Counted from the stretch's first letter, positions 33,371 through 41,193 are shown. The stretch: 64,000 nt of DNA from Curtobacterium sp. ISL-83 (GCF_018613895.1 NZ_JAGGPH010000011.1:205934-269933), one strand, 5' to 3'. Made by a program: numbers and translations. Notes: generated by a model from the letters alone, not told the origin.

Positions 33371-33796
33371 GTGCACGACACCACCCCCACCGGGTCCGAG
33401 CCCGCCGGCCGACGCGCACCGGCCCTCGTCGCGCTCCTCGTGGTCGTCGGCGCGGAGTTCCTGGCGCTCGTCGTCTTGACCGTCGTCCTCGTCGTCGAAC
33501 TCATCGTCGCGCCGGTCGCCAGTGTCGCCTCCGGGATCGCCTTGATCGTGCTCACGGCGATCGCTGCGCTGTGGCTCGGATCGCTGGTCGTCGGCCTCCG
33601 GAACGGCCGGCCGTGGGTCCGCTCCGGGATCATCGTCTGGCAGGTCCTGCAGGGGGCCCTGGCGATCGGTGCCTTCCAGGGCGTCTTCCGGGTGCCGGCA
33701 GTGGGGTGGTTCCTCCTCATCCCGGCGCTGCTCGGCATCACGCTGGTGCTGTCCCGTCCGGTGACCGCGGCGCTCGCGCGCGCCGATGGTGCGTAG
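33371..33796 (+). CDS. Small membrane protein with four hydrophobic segments
   Basis: A 141-residue protein with about four membrane helices (residues 17-37, 45-70, 83-105, 108-130) and short polar ends. It has no motif I recognise. GTG at 33371 follows GGAGG. It is divergent from whiB1 and convergent with the Bcp gene. Strong third-position GC bias supports it being real. Confidence 0.7.
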   Translation: MHDTTPTGSEPAGRRAPALVALLVVVGAEFLALVVLTVVLVVELIVAPVASVASGIALIVLTAIAALWLGSLVVGLRNGRPWVRSGIIVWQVLQGALAIGAFQGVFRVPAVGWFLLIPALLGITLVLSRPVTAALARADGA

Positions 33797-33807
33797 CGGA
33801 CACCGCT

Positions 33808-33847
33808 GACGGACGGGAGGCCCGGTGCCAGCTGGCGCCTGGCCCCC
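33808..33847. repeat. Intergenic GGACGGGAGGC element with palindrome
   Basis: GACGGACGGGAGGCCC is followed by GGTGCCAGCTGGCGCC, a near-perfect palindrome. The same unit in reverse lies at 30303-30335. It falls between the convergent small membrane protein and bcp genes. Confidence 0.55.
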
Positions 33848-33862
33848 CGTTCATCGCCGCCC

Positions 33863-34342
33863 TCAGACCAGGCCGAGCTTCTTCCGCAGGCTCGCCACGT
33901 GTCCGGTTGCCTTGACGTTGTAGAGCGGCAGCTGCACGGCGCCGTCCTCGTCGACGACGATCGTCGACCGGATGGTCCCCGTCACGACCTTGCCGTAGTT
34001 GTTCTTCTCGCCCCAGGCCCCGTAGGCCCCGTAGGCCCGGTGGACGGCGAGGTCGGGGTCGCTCAGCAGCGGGAACGTCAGCGCCTGCTCGTGCTGGAAG
34101 GTCTTGAGCTTCGACTGCTCGTCCTTCGAGACCCCGAGCACCTCGTACCCGGCAGCCTGGAGCGAGGACATGTTGTCGCGGAAGTCGCACGCCTCGGTCG
34201 TGCAGCCCGGAGTCGAGGCGGCCGGGTAGAAGTACACGATGACCTTGCGGCCACGGAGCGCGGCGAGCGAGTGCCCGACACCGTCCTGGTCGGGCAGGGT
34301 GAAGTCGGGGGCGGTGTCGCCGGCGACGAGACGATCGGTCAT
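33863..34342 (-). CDS. bcp: Thioredoxin-dependent peroxiredoxin, Bcp/PrxQ type
   Basis: A 159-residue peroxiredoxin that reduces hydroperoxides using thioredoxin. The active site is FYPAASTPGCTTEACDFRD with peroxidatic Cys47 and resolving Cys52, the 5-residue spacing of the atypical 2-Cys Bcp group. The N-terminus GDTAPDFTLPDQDG and the end VASLRKKLGLV fit the family. The ATG at 34342 gives MTDRLVAGD; the upstream frame is not needed. It ends next to an intergenic palindrome. Confidence 0.93.
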   Translation of the reverse strand: MTDRLVAGDTAPDFTLPDQDGVGHSLAALRGRKVIVYFYPAASTPGCTTEACDFRDNMSSLQAAGYEVLGVSKDEQSKLKTFQHEQALTFPLLSDPDLAVHRAYGAYGAWGEKNNYGKVVTGTIRSTIVVDEDGAVQLPLYNVKATGHVASLRKKLGLV

Positions 34343-34445
34343 GGTGCTCCTGTTCGGTTCGGTGCCCCGGTGGTCAGGAGCACGCGAAACCCATGCTATT
34401 GTTGTTTCCCGTTGCAGCACGGTCGTGAGAACGTCCGGACAGCAC

Positions 34446-34521
<76 letters not shown>

Positions 34522-34529
34522 CCATCACG

Positions 34530-34557
34530 AAGGCCCCGCCGGTTCCGGCGGGGCCTT
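34530..34557 (+). terminator. Terminator of tRNA-Lys
   Basis: AAGGCCCCGCCGG and CCGGCGGGGCCTT form a perfect 13-bp stem with a 2-nt TT centre, right after the tRNA. Confidence 0.85.
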
Positions 34558-34781
34558 CGTCGTTCCCCGGATATGGTGCGGCGCGCCACGCCCGAGGTGC
34601 TCGTGGTGCCGAAGCCTGCCGCGTTCTCGGGGTCTGGCTCAGTACCGCCGTCGGTCATGGGCGAACGGTGGCGGAGGAGAAGTCGCTTTGCTGGTGTCGC
34701 TCGCGGCCCGCTGCGTTGTGCGGCTGGGCGTGCTCCTGCGTTCGGGTGGCGCTATGGTGTCGGTGGGTCACGAGGGGGGCT

Positions 34782-35063
34782 GTGTTGGGGGATTTGACGA
34801 TCGACCTGGGGTCGATGCACGGGGTGGCGTCGCAGGCGAAGCAGGCTGAAGCGAAGTTCGTGTCTGAACGGGCATTGTCCGGCGCTGACGGGGCCGCTTT
34901 CGGGTCGGATGAGGTGGCTGCGGCGTTCGCGGCGTCGGCTGCCGCACATGATGCCGCGGTTCAGTCGCTGAGTGCCGATGCGAGGACGCTCACTTCGTAC
35001 GTTGAGGATGCCGCGTCGACGATGATCGCGGCGGACAGTGCGTTGGCGAGTAAGGCACGATGA
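34782..35063 (+). CDS. Small helical ESX-type (EspC/WXG100-like) protein
   Basis: About 93 residues, with no signal peptide or Cys. The sequence is Ala-rich and helical throughout (IDLGSMHGVASQAKQAEAKF, then a GSDEVAAAFAASAAAHDAAV block), with a central break at SGADGAAFGSD. This is the two-helix hairpin pattern of type VII secretion targets of the EspC/DUF2580 kind, although no WxG is present and YVEDA only partly fits the YxxxD/E tail signal. GTG at 34782 is used after GAGGGGGG; TTG at 34785 is an alternative with better spacing. Its ATGA overlap with the next gene suggests the two products act together. No ESX core gene is in the window. Confidence 0.6.
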   Translation: MLGDLTIDLGSMHGVASQAKQAEAKFVSERALSGADGAAFGSDEVAAAFAASAAAHDAAVQSLSADARTLTSYVEDAASTMIAADSALASKAR

Positions 35064-36925
35064 CCGCCGATCCGACCGCGGGTGACCCGTCGGGTATCCG
35101 CCGGATTGCTCGACTGCACACGCAGCATTCGGACGCGGTCCGGGCAGGCAGTCGTCACATCGTCAGCGCGGCCGAGGCGGCGTCGACGGGGTGGGCCGGG
35201 AAGGCGCAGCAGCAGTTCGTCGCCAAGGCAGCGACGGTCCCGGCGAGTGCGCAGCGGATCGCTGCTCGGCTCGATGCGGCGGCAACAGCGCTGGATGCCT
35301 ACGCACGCGAGGTGGAGCAGATCCAGGACGAAGCGCAGCGCCTGAGGACCGCGCAGAAGAACGCCGCGGATGATGCCGCCGAGAACGCCCGTGCGATCCA
35401 CGATGCGACGCTGACGGTGCAGAGTTCCGATGCGGTGGAGTCCGACACAGTTCGGTTGCAGCAGCTGGAGAACGGAGCGGCCGGCCTGGCGGGACTGGCG
35501 GGGCGGCTCTCAGCGCAGTGGGACGAGTTGGTGACACGACGGGCTGCGGCCGACCGGCGAGCAGCGTCCGCATTGGAGAACCCGTCCGTCGTCGGCAAGC
35601 TCGTGTCAGCGCGCACCGTCGCCGCCATGAGCGACGGGCAGTTCTTGACGTGGCTCGGAACGCTCGAGAAGGAGAGCATCGCCGCGCTGAAGAACGATCC
35701 CAGGATCGCCAATCGGCTGGCCGGAATGGACGCGAAGGACGTGGCGTCATGGTGGAGAGGGTTGAGCGGCGAAGCGAAGGATGCTCTGATCGCTGCGCTG
35801 CCGGCGGTGATCGGGAACCTCAATGGCGTCTCCTATGCGGATCGCGGAAAAGCGAACAGCAATATGGTTGCTCACGAACTGCATGCCAACGAGCAGCGCT
35901 ACGCAAAGCTGGTCGGCATTGTGAGCCGTGGCGGGCAGCTGACCGTCGCGCAACAAGCTGAGCTGAGCAGTCTGACCGAGCGCATGAGCGCGCTGAAGGC
36001 GATCCGCACCACGATGGGCGATTCGACTGCGGAGCAGCCGTACACGATCATCTCGCTCACCCTGGGGCATCCCCCGCTGGCCGCGATCGCGGTGGGCGAC
36101 ATGGACTCCGCAACCCGGGTAACGACGACGGTCCCGGGGATGGGGACGACGGTCGCGGGGGGTATCCGAAGCTGGACGGGAGCGGCTGCGAATCTGCAAG
36201 CGGCTGAGAGGGCCGCTGCGCATCTGGTCGATATCGATTCGAATGTCGCGACGGTCGCGTGGGTGGGGTATGACACGCCGGACATGCCGCCGAGCCTGGA
36301 GGTGATGTCGTCTGCGAAGGCGAAAGCGGGTGCTGCGCGACTCGATGCGTTCATGGACGGCGTCTCTGCCACCCGCGGGTGGCAGCCGGGCGATCACCTG
36401 TCGCTGGTGGGGCACTCCTACGGGACAACGACCGCGACGTTGGCGGCGGCGAAGACGCCGGTGGAGAATCTCACGCTGCTGGCATCGGCGGGCGTCGACA
36501 CCTCAGTGCCGAACGTCTCCGCGGTGCACGTGCCAGCAGGACACACGTGGGCGAGCCAAGCGAAAGACGACTACATCGCGAACATCGGCCGGGGAGTGGC
36601 GGAGTTGCCCGGGCCACTCGACGGTGGTTCGCAACCGGGCCTTCTGTCGGGGAACCGGTCGTACGGGATCGCGCTCCCGAGCGAGCACCCGCTCAACCCG
36701 GGAGGTTCGATCTGGGGTGCTCGCACGTTTTCGTCGAACGATCAGACGGTCGATGGCGTGCCGTATCACGGGTCGGACGGACACGGGGCGACACCCGCTA
36801 CCGAGGCGATCGAGAAGGGTCAGCCGGTCGGCGATTACGGGTACCTCGATCGTGAGACCTCATCGCTGCGGAGCACTGCGTACACGAGCCTCGGGTACAC
36901 GCCGGATGGGAAGCTGATCCCATGA
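35060..36925 (+). CDS. WXG-DUF1023 alpha/beta hydrolase, candidate type VII secretion effector
   Basis: A 621-residue protein with no signal peptide. Residues 1-115 are helical and carry a literal W-x-G (GWAG, Trp45-Gly47) as in WXG100/LXG-type domains; more coiled helix follows to about 200. The C-terminal half is a DUF1023-type alpha/beta hydrolase: VATVAWVGYDTPDMPPSLEV, then the nucleophile elbow GHSYG with Ser453 (LSLVGHSYGTTTATLAAAK). A late His such as in SDGHGATPA may complete the triad. The fold suggests a lipase or esterase. It is flanked by a small ESX-type protein and a lipoprotein with ATGA overlaps at both ends. Base composition is visibly less GC-biased than neighbouring genes. 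Confidence 0.75.
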   Translation: MTADPTAGDPSGIRRIARLHTQHSDAVRAGSRHIVSAAEAASTGWAGKAQQQFVAKAATVPASAQRIAARLDAAATALDAYAREVEQIQDEAQRLRTAQKNAADDAAENARAIHDATLTVQSSDAVESDTVRLQQLENGAAGLAGLAGRLSAQWDELVTRRAAADRRAASALENPSVVGKLVSARTVAAMSDGQFLTWLGTLEKESIAALKNDPRIANRLAGMDAKDVASWWRGLSGEAKDALIAALPAVIGNLNGVSYADRGKANSNMVAHELHANEQRYAKLVGIVSRGGQLTVAQQAELSSLTERMSALKAIRTTMGDSTAEQPYTIISLTLGHPPLAAIAVGDMDSATRVTTTVPGMGTTVAGGIRSWTGAAANLQAAERAAAHLVDIDSNVATVAWVGYDTPDMPPSLEVMSSAKAKAGAARLDAFMDGVSATRGWQPGDHLSLVGHSYGTTTATLAAAKTPVENLTLLASAGVDTSVPNVSAVHVPAGHTWASQAKDDYIANIGRGVAELPGPLDGGSQPGLLSGNRSYGIALPSEHPLNPGGSIWGARTFSSNDQTVDGVPYHGSDGHGATPATEAIEKGQPVGDYGYLDRETSSLRSTAYTSLGYTPDGKLIP

Positions 36926-37485
36926 GGAGTCATTGGATTCGGTCGGTCGGCGTATTGAGCGTTGCTGTGCTCATGCTCACCGGCTGCGCTTCGAACGGAC
37001 ACGGACAGGAGCAGGGCATGACGACCGCACAGGCAGGAGGGTCGGCGAAGGACGAGTGGGACCGACTGAGTGAGCACGTCGCGCAGACGCAGGCGATTGT
37101 GGGCGGGTCGTGGGAGCCAGTGGATTCCAGTGCGCGGGCGTGTGGTGACGGCGGCGCGCAGTGGGCAATCACTCGTCTCGGCCGGGGCACGTCACTCACG
37201 GAGCGGCCGGCGCTCGTGGAGCAGATCGAGCGCGAGTGGAAGAAGTACGGGTGGGAGCTCAATCGGACTGCGATCGGCGGCGACGCGCCGGGCGTGCGAC
37301 TCCGGTTCCCCGCCGGCGGGTCCGACGAGCGTCGGTTCTTCATCGATATCGGCTTCACCGTGCACGGGACGACCATCGAGGCGCAGACTCCTTGCGCTCC
37401 CGGCAACGTGGATCAGCTCAACGCCGAGCAGTACGCGTACAAGCACTCACCGGGCATCGACACCACGCCGACACCAACCAACTGA
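36922..37485 (+). CDS. Lipoprotein paired with the DUF1023 hydrolase, possible immunity protein
   Basis: A 187-residue lipoprotein: basic start MRSHWIR, hydrophobic stretch and lipobox LTGC with Cys22. The mature domain has two further cysteines (74 in RACGDGG, 158 in TPCAPG) that could form a disulfide, and a central helix VEQIEREWKKYGWEL followed by beta strands. It overlaps the hydrolase stop by ATGA. I do not recognise a named domain. Gene order effector then lipoprotein resembles the S. aureus TslA lipase with lipoprotein inhibitor TilA, so an immunity role is a hypothesis. Composition matches the rest of this low-bias island. Confidence 0.65.
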   Translation: MRSHWIRSVGVLSVAVLMLTGCASNGHGQEQGMTTAQAGGSAKDEWDRLSEHVAQTQAIVGGSWEPVDSSARACGDGGAQWAITRLGRGTSLTERPALVEQIEREWKKYGWELNRTAIGGDAPGVRLRFPAGGSDERRFFIDIGFTVHGTTIEAQTPCAPGNVDQLNAEQYAYKHSPGIDTTPTPTN

Positions 37486-37908
37486 GCCACTTCGCCGGGC
37501 GGGTCCGGTCAGATGCTGTTCCAAGCGGTGACCTCACGCTGGTCGATGACGACGCGGTGGGTGCTGGCGCCGTAGACCTTGTGGTGCTGCTGCTGACCCC
37601 CGGCAGCGCCGGCAGGGCGCCCCGCTCGCCCGCGAGGACGGTCCAGAAGATGTCTACGCCGGAAGGATCATCTACGGCCGATGCGTGCCCGGGGACGCGC
37701 CGAAGCTCGGGACTCCGCTCAATCCGAGGCCGACGGACGTTCCATGAGCGACGCAGATCGCATCTAGGGGAACTCCGTATCCAAGTCTCCTCACGCTGGT
37801 TGCCGACGAGTGACCCGTGGCCGCGCGCGATTCACGCGGCCACGGTCGGCGCCGGCGGTAGCGCGACTGCTGATGCCGCTGGGTGGCAGCCGCGGTGCTG
37901 AGGGGGAC
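37486..37908. other. 423-bp zone of gene remnants, no intact gene
   Basis: Third-position bias is mixed and no frame has a normal start and length. Two fragments look coding. On the plus strand an open tail of about 40 codons ends DAPKLGTPLNPRPTDVP at a TGA near 37745. On the minus strand a C-terminal piece ending HRVVIDQREVTAWNSI has its stop at 37509-37511 and appears to continue upstream only after a frameshift near 37600. Both cannot be intact; I read the zone as decayed DNA. Confidence 0.4.
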
Positions 37909-38690
37909 GTGGACGCAGTCGCGTCACGCGACTTGCTGGAGGACCACGTGCCGATCGCACTCACCGGCGCTGCTGACCCGGACCGAGCGGACGACGAGGA
38001 CCGTTCGCAGGCGCTTGCGCCGTTGACGAGTCAGGACGCTGTAGCGACTCGGGATCAGGCGCGGACCGCGCGGGCGGCGTTGACGCGCGCGACGACGGAA
38101 CTTGTGCGTCAGCAGGAGCGGGCTCGTGCCGAGTTGGAGCGGCGACGTGCGGAGATGGAGGCGGAGTTCGCCCGTCGCCGTTCGGAGTTGGAAGCGATGG
38201 CGGCGCCGCTGCGGGAGCAGCTGGCGAAGCTGACGGAGGTGCTGTGGGCCGTTGACCTGCACCTCGGCCGCGACGAGACGCTTCGGCTCGTGCGTGAGGG
38301 CACGCCGGCGCCGCGGGAGACCCCGATCACGGTGCGGCAGCGGGTGTTGGTGATGGCGGAGGAGTCGCTGATCCTGATGGGTCGGACGGCGACGAGGATG
38401 ACCTCGGAGAACGTGCCGAACTGCGGATCGGGACGCGGCTGCTGCCGAGGCGGAACGAGTTCACGGACGTGTTTGACCAGCGGCTGTTCGGGTTCGGACG
38501 CCGTGACAGGGAGCCGGTGGCGCCGGGCAGCGAGGAGTGGTTGGGGATGGAGCGCATCGCGGATGTGCGACGACGCCACTTCATGCGGGCGCTTCTGGTG
38601 CTCCAGGGCATCATCGACCGCACCCCGGCGCTCCACCCACTGCCGGAGGGCGGGCGAGACGGTGGCTGGCGCTCGAGACGGTGCCGGATC
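37909..38690 (+). pseudogene. Frameshifted, internally deleted gene of a large coiled-coil actinobacterial family
   Basis: The first frame (GTG 37909 after AGGGGGAC) encodes a coiled coil with ARAELERRRAEMEAEFARRR and then LAKLTEVLWAVDLHLGRDE, ITVRQRVLVMAEESL. Near 38370 the coding signal moves to another frame: DGDEDDLGERAELRIGTRLL, RNEFTDVFDQRLFG, RRRHFMRALLVLQGIIDRTP, LHPLPEGG, decaying after about 38690. From memory, intact relatives have both parts joined by well over 100 further residues, so a frameshift plus an internal deletion is likely. Such genes are common in accessory actinobacterial DNA; function unknown. Confidence 0.6.
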
Positions 38691-38911
38691 TGGCGGCGTC
38701 TCGTGCGCCGGGGCCCGGTTCGCGAAGACGGTCCCGTCTCGCGCCCGGCCCCGTCTCGCGCCGACGCCGGCGTCCCGCGACGGACCGGCGGCCCGCCCGT
38801 CGCAGCCGCGCCCGACCGCCCCTGCCCGAGGTCGGCCCCCCCCGCGCTAGCATGTGCTGCACGCGGACGGCTCTGTCGGACGCGCGGCGGCTGGGGAGGA
38901 GGCCGATCACC

Positions 38912-39352
38912 ATGACGACACACGATCCGAAGGGCGGCGTCCTCGATGCCGCCGAGCTGGCCCGTCGGCTGAACCTGCTGCTCGACTTCGAGGAAGCGCA
39001 GCGCGGGTCCCCGGTGCCGTTCGCCGCGATCGAGGAGTTCGTCGCTGCCGGGGGTGGCTCGTTGTCCCGCGCGAAGTGGACCTACATGCTCTCGGGCGAC
39101 GGCCGCCGCAACCGCGACTCCGAGCTCCTGCGGCTGCTCGCGGGCTTCTTCGAGGTGGACGACCGCTTCCTGCTCGAGGACAGCGACGTCCCCGAACGGA
39201 TCGGCGCGCAGCTCGCCCTCGTCCGCTCCCTCCGGTCGGCGCGGGTCAGCGGGTTCGCCGCTCGCACGTTCCCCGGCGAGCTCTCGCCGGAGGCGCTCCG
39301 CCGCATCGCGGAGGTGCTCGAGGAAGAGTCGCAGCGGGGGAGCGTCGCATGA
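38912..39352 (+). CDS. EspR-like helix-turn-helix transcriptional regulator
   Basis: A 146-residue regulator. AELARRLNLLLDFEEAQRG starts an XRE-type helix-turn-helix (about 13-85; IEEFVAAGGGSLSRAKWTYM is the recognition region, followed by ELLRLLAGFFEVDDRFLL). The C-terminal dimer domain has SARVSGFAARTFPGELSPEA. The layout resembles mycobacterial EspR, a nucleoid-associated regulator of ESX genes, and BldD-like regulators paired with ImmA/IrrE proteases. The ATG at 38912 lies 12 nt after GGAGGAGG. ATGA overlap with the next gene makes an operon. Confidence 0.8.
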   Translation: MTTHDPKGGVLDAAELARRLNLLLDFEEAQRGSPVPFAAIEEFVAAGGGSLSRAKWTYMLSGDGRRNRDSELLRLLAGFFEVDDRFLLEDSDVPERIGAQLALVRSLRSARVSGFAARTFPGELSPEALRRIAEVLEEESQRGSVA

Positions 39353-39810
39353 CCGACGACCTCGTCGAGACGTTCTGGCTGCGCGGTGCGGCCGAGGGTT
39401 GGTCGGACGTCGACGATGCGGTCGCCGCGGCGTCGAGTGTCGTCGGCAAGCCGATCGTCGTGCGAGAGGAAGCCTTCCTGGCCGACGAGCCCGTCTGCGG
39501 CTTCGTGGCCACGCTCGAGCACCACCACCTGATCATGATCTCCCCGACGCCGTCGCGGGTCTTCCGGTCGTTCGTCATCGGCCACGAACTCGGTCACGTC
39601 CTGCACCGACACCAGGAGCACGCGGCACAATCGGCCTACATCCGTGACGTCATCCCCGACCTGCCGGAGTACAAGGTGGAGCGCGCGATGGCACGGGGGC
39701 TGTTCGCGAACGCCTTCGAACGCGAAGCCGAGCTGTTCGCCGACCGGCTCGCGGCCGTGATCCGCGGGCACCGTGACCGCCCGAGTGCGTTCCGCGGGGT
39801 CTTCGGGTGA
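39349..39810 (+). CDS. ImmA/IrrE family metallo-endopeptidase
   Basis: A 153-residue zinc peptidase. HELGH at residues 79-83 (SFVIGHELGHVLHRH) is the HExxH site; FEREAELFADRLAAVI (123-138) supplies the third, acidic ligand. ImmA/IrrE peptidases usually cleave or inactivate a cognate HTH repressor in response to a signal; the gene overlapped upstream (ATGA) encodes such a regulator. The preceding FVATLEHHHLIMISPTPS strand region is typical. Downstream it overlaps a membrane protein by GTGA. Confidence 0.88.
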   Translation: MTDDLVETFWLRGAAEGWSDVDDAVAAASSVVGKPIVVREEAFLADEPVCGFVATLEHHHLIMISPTPSRVFRSFVIGHELGHVLHRHQEHAAQSAYIRDVIPDLPEYKVERAMARGLFANAFEREAELFADRLAAVIRGHRDRPSAFRGVFG

Positions 39811-40733
39811 TCCTGGCCGTCGCACAGGCGGTGCTGCTGGTCGGCGGAACCGTCACGCTGTTCGTGCTGCAACGCGGGCAGGACCGCACGCTCGCGGTCA
39901 CGTTCCTGCTCTTCGCCGCGACGATCGTGACGAACGTCGATCCGCTCTACCGGTGGCTCGACCCGCTGCTCGGCGGGTTCAACCTGGTGACCGTCATCAG
40001 CGACGCGCTCATGGTGGCCGGCACGAGCACCCTGCTCTGGGGCGTCGCGAAGGCGGTCGGCGCGGCCAGTCGATGGCTCCGCACCGCGATCGTCGTGTCC
40101 TGCGCCGTCGTCGGCGTCGTGATCATCAGCGCCTTCACCGTCCTCGACAAACCGCCGACCACCACGACGTTCATGCTCGCGGCAGGATCGCACCCGGCAG
40201 CGACGGTGTACTCGGTCGCACAGACGGTCTACCTCGGGCTCGCGCTCGGTGCGACGGGGGTGATCTGCATGCTGCGCCTCCGGGAGGCCCGGACGACGGC
40301 GGACCGGATCGGTCTCTGGGCGCTCGTGGTCGGCGGCGTCCTGGGTGTCGTCCGCATGGTGGTCGTCGCCGTCATGGACCTGGCACACCTCGCGGGGCAC
40401 CTCGACGTCACCCACGTGCTCGCGCTGCCGTACGACGTGACGACGCCCGGCGCAGTGATCTGCGTCGCCTCCGGAATGCTGCTGCTCGTGATCGGGCACC
40501 GTACCTGGCGGGCACGACGTGATCGCCGGGTGCAGGAGGCGCTCCGTCGGCTCGCTCCGTTGCACGAGCGGATCGGCATCGACAACGAGTACCCCCGCTC
40601 GCCGGACCCGGCAACGCGACTCAGCCGGGTGATCGTCGAGATCAACGACGGCGCCCGGGTCTCCCGTTCGACCCTGACCGCCACCGAGCGGGACGTCCTG
40701 GCCGAGGCGGAAGCGGTCCTCGAGACGGTCTGA
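39807..40733 (+). CDS. MAB_1171c-type polytopic membrane protein
   Basis: A 308-residue protein with about seven membrane helices (residues 1-240) and a cytoplasmic tail with two helical stretches (RRVQEALRRLAPLHERIGID, then SRVIVEINDGARVSR). It matches the family annotated as MAB_1171c putative transporter, found in actinobacteria beside HTH and ImmA/IrrE genes. Transport has not been shown; a sensor that signals to the protease is equally plausible. GTG at 39807 overlaps the ImmA stop (GTGA), making the third gene of a coupled operon. A palindrome follows at 40823. Confidence 0.75.
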   Translation: MILAVAQAVLLVGGTVTLFVLQRGQDRTLAVTFLLFAATIVTNVDPLYRWLDPLLGGFNLVTVISDALMVAGTSTLLWGVAKAVGAASRWLRTAIVVSCAVVGVVIISAFTVLDKPPTTTTFMLAAGSHPAATVYSVAQTVYLGLALGATGVICMLRLREARTTADRIGLWALVVGGVLGVVRMVVVAVMDLAHLAGHLDVTHVLALPYDVTTPGAVICVASGMLLLVIGHRTWRARRDRRVQEALRRLAPLHERIGIDNEYPRSPDPATRLSRVIVEINDGARVSRSTLTATERDVLAEAEAVLETV

Positions 40734-40822
40734 CCCGGCGCGACGGCACGTGGCGCGCGTCAGCGTGACGGCCGACACGGAAAGTCGATCGATACTCGAC
40801 GGCAATCACCCGGACCCTGTAA

Positions 40823-40846
40823 GGTCTGTAGCAAGTGCTACAGACC
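40823..40846. promoter_or_regulatory. Perfect inverted repeat, operator-like
   Basis: GGTCTGTAGC-AAGT-GCTACAGACC is a perfect 10-bp inverted repeat with a 4-nt centre, about 90 bp after the MAB_1171c-type gene and 135 bp before the SCO4848-type gene. The arms are short and less GC-rich than the terminators here, more like a TetR or similar operator; ATCGATAC-type symmetry just upstream (40787-40800) adds to this. Confidence 0.45.
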
Positions 40847-40968
40847 GATCGGCCTGCTGGTGGGACTCGGCCGCGTTGGGGGCGGCCGAGCACCACCAGC
40901 AGTGCACTCCCGGTGGAGCGCCATCGGTCAGCTGCTCGTCCGTGCGGAGCCGTCACACCGGCCGCACC

Positions 40969-40974
40969 TAGGAT
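40969..40974 (+). promoter_or_regulatory. -10 hexamer TAGGAT of the SCO4848-type gene
   Basis: TAGGAT ends 6 nt before the GTG at 40981, giving a leaderless arrangement. Confidence 0.5.
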
Positions 40975-40980
40975 CGGTGC

Positions 40981-41193
40981 GTGCTCGTCTTCGCCGCCCT
41001 GGTCCTGTTCATCGGTGCCGTCTTCAACGTCGTCGCCTGGCCGCGCTTCTTCAAGCGCGTCGCGACGGACACCCGCGCACGGGACGCCGCCGGTCGGCCG
41101 ACCGCCTTCTACCGCGTGCACCTCGTGCTGGTCGTCATCGCGATCGTCATCGCGGTCGCCTCCGTGGTCGCGGGCATCCTGCTGCTCGTCTGA
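40981..41193 (+). CDS. SCO4848-family small membrane protein
   Basis: A 70-residue protein with two membrane helices (2-20 and 46-68) joined by a basic, polar loop (PRFFKRVATDTRARDAAGRP). Size and layout match the SCO4848 family conserved in actinobacteria; function unknown. The GTG is supported by the TAGGAT hexamer 6 nt upstream. A 44-bp perfect palindrome begins 21 nt after the stop. Confidence 0.75.
   Translation: MLVFAALVLFIGAVFNVVAWPRFFKRVATDTRARDAAGRPTAFYRVHLVLVVIAIVIAVASVVAGILLLV

Noticed and set aside
34752..34949. Minus-strand small frame over the ESX-type gene
   Set aside because: Arg/Pro-rich shadow; the plus-strand gene has coupling and a helical pattern.
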